Assembly (NCBI GenBank): GCA_014381825.1
Contig: JACNKX010000141.1
Location: forward strand, 28,396-92,395
From: Planctomycetota bacterium
GTDB taxonomy: Bacteria > Planctomycetota > Planctomycetia > Pirellulales > Pirellulaceae
Reading direction: 5' to 3'
Length of the DNA: 64,000 nucleotides
How positions within the stretch are numbered: position 1 is the stretch's first letter; every line of letters starts with the position of its first letter. The position numbers were made by a program, and so were the translations under genes. Shown in pieces: positions 63,852 through 64,000 of the stretch. The notes below the pieces were generated by a model. That model was not told the origin of the DNA, ran no database searches, and saw only the letters and a list, made by a program, of their open reading frames with translations.

Positions 63852-64000
63852 TTTATAATTGCACGGATCTCGTGCAATTATCCCTTGACCACTTGACCAC
63901 TATAATAGTGGTCAAGGTCCAAGCTCGGCCATTAATGCAGCGGTCCGTCCGAACAACTTATTATTATCGAGGCCCGTCCGAGCAATTTTTTATTACCGAA
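63852..64000. other. AT-rich repeat-laden tail replacing the PKS gene start
   Basis: The last 149 bases differ from the rest of the window. They contain a foldback around ATTGCAC/GTGCAAT at 63851-63880 (GCACGAGATC occurs twice on the minus strand), a perfect tandem of TTGACCAC (63885-63900), and a palindrome TTGACCACTA/TAGTGGTCAA (63893-63915). An imperfect tandem unit of about 29 bases starts with GTCCG (about 63947 and about 63976). No coding sequence matching the missing PKS N-terminus is visible in any frame. This may be an assembly-end artefact or an inserted element. Confidence 0.55.

Noticed and set aside
63885..63906. TTGACC and TATAAT words resembling a promoter
   Set aside because: The spacing between the two boxes is 10 or 2 bases, not about 17, and both belong to a tandem/palindrome in the abnormal terminal region.

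Overview
The window looks like chromosomal DNA of a planctomycete, most probably of the Pirellulales type. I infer this from the gene families: three secreted Cys-type sulfatases, a BBP7-family outer membrane protein, a DUF1080 hydrolase, a secreted PQQ-like propeller, an ECF sigma factor overlapping a Ser/Thr kinase, a protein opening with the planctomycete motif DPYHKWLGIPP, and many exported enzymes for algal or plant glycans. The DNA is moderately GC-rich except for the last 150 bases. I see no rRNA, tRNA, CRISPR array, phage or transposase gene. The left edge cuts an amidase gene, and at the right edge a type III polyketide synthase gene loses its 5' part.

Layout. 1-5.4 kb: amidase (partial), a 217-bp nested palindrome, a gamma-carbonic-anhydrase-like protein, an OLD-like ATPase/TOPRIM protein, a PSP1-like protein, biotin synthase and a probable small membrane protein. 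5.4-13 kb: exported propeller plus di-haem cytochrome c peroxidase operon, secreted FAD oxidoreductase, sulfatase, a pair of RNA-like hairpins with identical loops, and a fatty acid desaturase. 13-24 kb: a probably broken gene, a PQQ-like propeller, three small genes, DUF1080 hydrolase plus GH2 beta-galactosidase, MutM, a TM2 protein and BBP7. 24-37 kb: mainly housekeeping (pdxA, ggt, rpsT, a TPR protein, rsmA, comEC), with a second sulfatase and a prolyl oligopeptidase. 37-44.8 kb: large esterase-like hydrolase, kinase plus ECF sigma, third sulfatase and a Tat-exported propeller. 45-48 kb: XdhC and MocA-like molybdenum cofactor proteins separated by a two-gene nucleotidyltransferase module that resembles a toxin-antitoxin pair. 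48-57.9 kb: ArsM-like methyltransferase, ceramidase-like hydrolase, GH10-like protein, ClC channel and a J-like/LamG protein.

57.9-64 kb is the most coherent accessory system. Two SAM methyltransferases and a geranylgeranyl-reductase-like flavoprotein form one overlapping operon. It converges on a second operon of a type III polyketide synthase and an MMPL/RND transporter. Together they look like a locus that makes, hydroxylates or oxidises, methylates and moves a lipid-type polyketide such as an alkylresorcinol or alkylquinone.

A second theme is the number of palindromic intergenic elements: seven copies in five sequence types. In one type, present twice, the conserved ends supply stop codons for three flanking genes.
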